From an uncultured Eubacteriales bacterium (GTDB lineage Bacteria; Bacillota; Clostridia; Oscillospirales; CAG-272): DNA of 8,504 nucleotides. A program made the position numbers and the translations under genes. The notes under the pieces were generated by a model. That model was not told the DNA's origin. It ran no database searches and saw only the letters and a list, made by a program, of their open reading frames with translations. The stretch is from the NCBI GenBank assembly GCA_934477985.1, contig CAKSOR010000092.1, positions 1 through 8,504 of the forward strand. The letters are read 5' to 3'. This document shows, piece after piece, positions 6,219 through 8,504 of the stretch; the first letter of the stretch is position 1, and each line of letters begins with the position of its first letter.

Positions 6219-8267
6219 ATGCACAGATCCAACCGCTTGATAGCGCTGCTGCTGACTCTCGCGCTGACTTTTTCGGTGTCGGTCGCGGCGACCCCCGGCG
6301 CGGCGAATTTCGAGAAAAAGACGGCATATACCGAATTTTCGGATGTACAGAGCTCAAGCTGGTACTATCAGAATGTGAAATCGGTCTGCGAGCTCGGGCT
6401 GATGAACGGCAAGGGCGGCGGAAAGTTCGACCCCGACGGCTCGCTCACGAACGCCGAGGTTTTCACGCTCGCCGCCAGACTTCACGCGGTCTGGAACACC
6501 GGAAAAGCCGGGTTCAGGGCGTCCGAGCCCTGGTATCAGACCTACGCCGACTACACCGCTAAGAATATCCGCGATATTTCGGGCTTTGAGCCGTCTGCCG
6601 CGGCGACGCGCCTTGGTTTCGCGCAGATACTCGCGAAGGCTCTGCCGGAGTCGGCTCTCGGGTCGATAAACCATGTTGACAGCGGAGCGATACCCGATGT
6701 CGCGGATTCAGCCGAGGTCTATCTGCTCTACCGCGCCGGGATACTCACCGGAAGCGACGCGGTCGGTTCGTTCCTGCCGGATTCTGGAATCAAGCGCAGC
6801 GAAGCCGCGGCGATAATCGCGCGGATGGTTGATCCGTCGCTCAGAAAGAGCGTGACGCTCGAAAAATCGGATGCCGTCTCCTTTGAGACCGGCGCGAACA
6901 TGGCTCAGGGAACGAAGCTGGTGGTCGACAGCTATGACGTCACCGATTTTCCGAGCTGGTACGCCGGGAAGATAATCACCGACACGAATGTGAAGCGCGG
7001 CGGAAAGCCCGCGTATTCGTTCGCGGCGACTGACGGCGCGCACTCGATGATGTTCGACCGCAAGCTCAATTTAAAGCCGGATACTGTCTACAAGATAACG
7101 CTTGAGATGAAGACCGAGTCGGTCGCGGGCGGGGTTGCCGGACAGTCGCACGCGGGAGCTTATCTGCGCGGAAAGAGCTTTGCCGAGTCGAAGCTGCTCT
7201 CTGGCACGAACGACTGGACGACGCTCATTCTGTACGAGACCTCTGACGCTGACGGCGTGCTTGAGTTCTCGGTGAACCTCGGATATTACACCGAACTGTG
7301 CACAGGAAAGGTGTGGTTCACAGACGCGAAGGTCGCAGAGGCGAACGATTATCCCGGCTACGAGAGCTCCTTTGACGCGTCGGAGTGGGGCGGCAAGAAG
7401 CACATCAGCACGTCGCTGTATGAGGAAAACAAACTCGATTTCAGCATAAACGGCAGCCGGTTGACGGTAAAGGGCAGGCTGGAATACAAGAATCTCGATT
7501 CGCTCTGGATAAGATGCGGCTCGGAGGAGGTCATCTTCGACGCGGCTTCCGGCAGGGATTTCGAGAAGTCGCTGAGCATCCCGGACGACTGCGAGGTCAC
7601 TATATACGCAAAACGCGCCGGAGAATCTCTCTACTGGGGCTATATCTGGGACGAGCTCTATATCGAGTCGGACGGAAACGGCTATTCGTTCGTGCAGTCT
7701 CCAGTGCTCGCGCACAATTTAGCGGAGCAGTCGAAACCGCGCAACCCTTCGGCTTATATATCCTACGCGCTCTCCGACGCGATCGTCGCGAAGTCGGACG
7801 AGATCGTCGGGAACGCCTCGGACGACTATGAGAAGCTGCTGAGGATACACGACTGGGTCGCCGACAACATCTATTACGACTGGGATTACTACACCGGAAG
7901 CTCTTCGGGGCTCTACTGGCTTCCCGACGAGGTTCTGCGCGAAAAGCGGACGGTCTGCGAGGGATACGCAAGGCTTACTCAGGCGCTTGTGCAGGCGCAG
8001 GGAATACCATGTATGCTTGTCGTGACCTTCGCGACCGGAGTCAGCACGAGCGGCGGATTCTATGACAGCTCGAACGCGGCGCAGACCGAGCCGAATCACA
8101 AACATATCGAAGCCTACGTCGACGGTCGCTGGGTGACGGTCGACACGACCTGGGACTCGGGCAACAAGTACGAAAACGGTCAGTTTGAGAAGGGTGCGTT
8201 CAAGCGTACCTACTTCGACATGACGCCGGACTTCTTCGCGTTCTCGCACAAGATACTTAACAGATGA
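6219..8267 (+). CDS. Secreted S-layer-homology protein with transglutaminase-like domain
   Basis: A 682-residue exported wall-associated protein. A signal peptide (R4, R7, hydrophobic 8-23, cleavage near A24-A29) leads to three S-layer homology repeats: about 36-90 (FSDV, WYY, TNAE), a degenerate one about 105-142 (TRLG), and about 155-204 (IPDV, KRSE). These normally bind secondary wall polymers. Residues about 230-372 look like a CBM4/9-type beta-sandwich, and about 384-485 like another beta-rich module of unknown family. The C-terminus (about 535-650) is transglutaminase-like: C580 in TVCEGYA, H627 in NHKHIEAYVDGRW, and D642 in VTVDTTWD form the expected Cys-His-Asp set, so activity as a cysteine peptidase or amide-bond enzyme is plausible. 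The substrate, perhaps wall peptides or bound proteins, is unknown. The start is set by CGGAGG (6205-6210) eight bases before the ATG. It has its own promoter and terminator. Confidence 0.88.
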   Translation: MHRSNRLIALLLTLALTFSVSVAATPGAANFEKKTAYTEFSDVQSSSWYYQNVKSVCELGLMNGKGGGKFDPDGSLTNAEVFTLAARLHAVWNTGKAGFRASEPWYQTYADYTAKNIRDISGFEPSAAATRLGFAQILAKALPESALGSINHVDSGAIPDVADSAEVYLLYRAGILTGSDAVGSFLPDSGIKRSEAAAIIARMVDPSLRKSVTLEKSDAVSFETGANMAQGTKLVVDSYDVTDFPSWYAGKIITDTNVKRGGKPAYSFAATDGAHSMMFDRKLNLKPDTVYKITLEMKTESVAGGVAGQSHAGAYLRGKSFAESKLLSGTNDWTTLILYETSDADGVLEFSVNLGYYTELCTGKVWFTDAKVAEANDYPGYESSFDASEWGGKKHISTSLYEENKLDFSINGSRLTVKGRLEYKNLDSLWIRCGSEEVIFDAASGRDFEKSLSIPDDCEVTIYAKRAGESLYWGYIWDELYIESDGNGYSFVQSPVLAHNLAEQSKPRNPSAYISYALSDAIVAKSDEIVGNASDDYEKLLRIHDWVADNIYYDWDYYTGSSSGLYWLPDEVLREKRTVCEGYARLTQALVQAQGIPCMLVVTFATGVSTSGGFYDSSNAAQTEPNHKHIEAYVDGRWVTVDTTWDSGNKYENGQFEKGAFKRTYFDMTPDFFAFSHKILNR

Positions 8268-8270
8268 ATA

Positions 8271-8302
8271 AAAGCTCCGGATCTTTCGCGATCCGGAGCT
8301 TT
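8271..8302. terminator. Terminator after the SLH-transglutaminase gene
   Basis: AAAGCTCCGGATC (8271-8283) and GATCCGGAGCTTT (8290-8302) form a perfect 13-base-pair stem around the loop TTTCGC, three bases after the stop codon. The T-run is short (TTT then GTAAAT), and the flanking A and T runs would let it act on either strand. Confidence 0.9.
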
Positions 8303-8332
8303 GTAAATATTCCATGAATTTCCCCGAAGACC

Positions 8333-8363
8333 TTGACTCTACAACAGTTGCAGGGTTTATAAT
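8333..8363 (+). promoter_or_regulatory. MerR-type promoter of the MATE gene with 19-base spacer
   Basis: TTGACT (8333-8338) and TATAAT (8358-8363) are 19 bases apart instead of 17. A dyad fills the gap: ACTCTACAAC (8336-8345), a central A, then GTTGCAGGGT (8347-8356), with eight of ten positions pairing. Overlong spacers holding a dyad are characteristic of promoters twisted into shape by MerR-family activators such as BmrR or CueR. The regulator is not in the window. Confidence 0.72.
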
Positions 8364-8388
8364 AATTATACCCAAAGGAGAGAATATC

Positions 8389-8504
8389 ATGGAAAAGAAC
8401 CTTACAACCGGCAGCGTATTCAAAAATATCATCTGCTTCTCGCTGCCATACCTGCTTTCATACTTCTTGCAGACCCTGTACGGCATGGCTGATCTCTACA
8501 TAAT
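8389..8504 (+). CDS. MATE-family multidrug/sodium efflux pump, N-terminal part
   Basis: Only the first 38 codons are present; the gene runs off the right edge. The sequence begins MEKNLTTGSVFKNI and continues into a first membrane helix with FSLPYLLSYFLQTLYGMADL. This matches the usual MATE opening, in which a short polar start with a TxG motif leads to F-S-L-P and L-Y-x-M-x-D. Members are usually about 450 residues long and export cationic drugs or metabolites in exchange for sodium or protons. AAAGGAGAG (8374-8382) precedes the ATG at a good distance. Its MerR-like promoter suggests induction by a compound the pump may export. The family is recognised from the N-terminus only; substrate and completeness cannot be judged. 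Confidence 0.8.
   Translation, partial: MEKNLTTGSVFKNIICFSLPYLLSYFLQTLYGMADLYI

Noticed and set aside
6173..6562. 129-codon + strand open frame starting before the SLH gene
   Set aside because: Its ATG lies upstream of the -10 element, and its translation is Arg-rich where the overlapping frame encodes a clean signal peptide and SLH repeat.
7071..7715. 214-codon - strand open frame in the beta-sandwich region
   Set aside because: It is a shadow of the SLH-transglutaminase frame with no start signal.
7719..8486. 255-codon - strand open frame running from the MATE start back into the SLH-transglutaminase gene
   Set aside because: It crosses a terminator hairpin, a promoter and the conserved transglutaminase domain, and its translation shows no known motif.

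Overview
The window looks like chromosomal DNA from a Bacillota/Clostridia-type bacterium, probably an uncultured gut or rumen lineage. The evidence is strong AGGAGG-type ribosome binding sites, TTGACA-N17-TATAAT promoters in AT-rich gaps between GC-rich genes, a lipobox solute-binding protein, S-layer homology domains and a clostridial-looking MATE start. No species can be named from sequence reading alone. Nothing looks like an IS element, phage, CRISPR array, tRNA or rRNA.

Layout. 1-199 is a leader with a GC-rich hairpin (21-46) and a clear promoter. 200-1768 (+) is a PutP-type sodium/proline symporter, ended by a long hairpin that it shares with the convergent AraC-family regulator (1813-2658, -). 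That regulator is divergent from a lipoprotein ABC solute-binding protein (2779-4251, +). Their promoters overlap at the -35 elements, and a 10-base direct repeat lies across them. A terminator (4264-4296) separates the binding protein from the most unusual gene of the window (4411-6132, +): an XRE-type helix-turn-helix joined in frame to a clan-D-like (GH27/GH36-type) glycosidase. A well-placed internal ribosome binding site and ATG (4693-4707) sit at the junction. 6219-8267 (+) is a secreted cell-wall protein with three S-layer homology repeats, beta-sandwich regions and a C-terminal transglutaminase-like domain with an intact Cys-His-Asp set. It ends in a perfect 13-bp terminator hairpin. 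The window closes with the first 38 codons of a MATE-family efflux pump (8389 onwards), whose promoter has a 19-bp spacer containing a dyad, the hallmark of MerR-family control.

How they may work together. The AraC regulator, the binding protein and the HTH-glycosidase could form a small sugar-sensing and sugar-use cassette: capture outside the cell, two transcriptional inputs, and a cytoplasmic hydrolase. No ABC permease or ATPase is present here, so transport would need parts encoded elsewhere. PutP, the SLH-transglutaminase and MATE each have their own promoter and look like independent units. The best candidates for something undescribed are the regulator-enzyme fusion with its apparent internal start, and the MerR-like promoter of the MATE gene.
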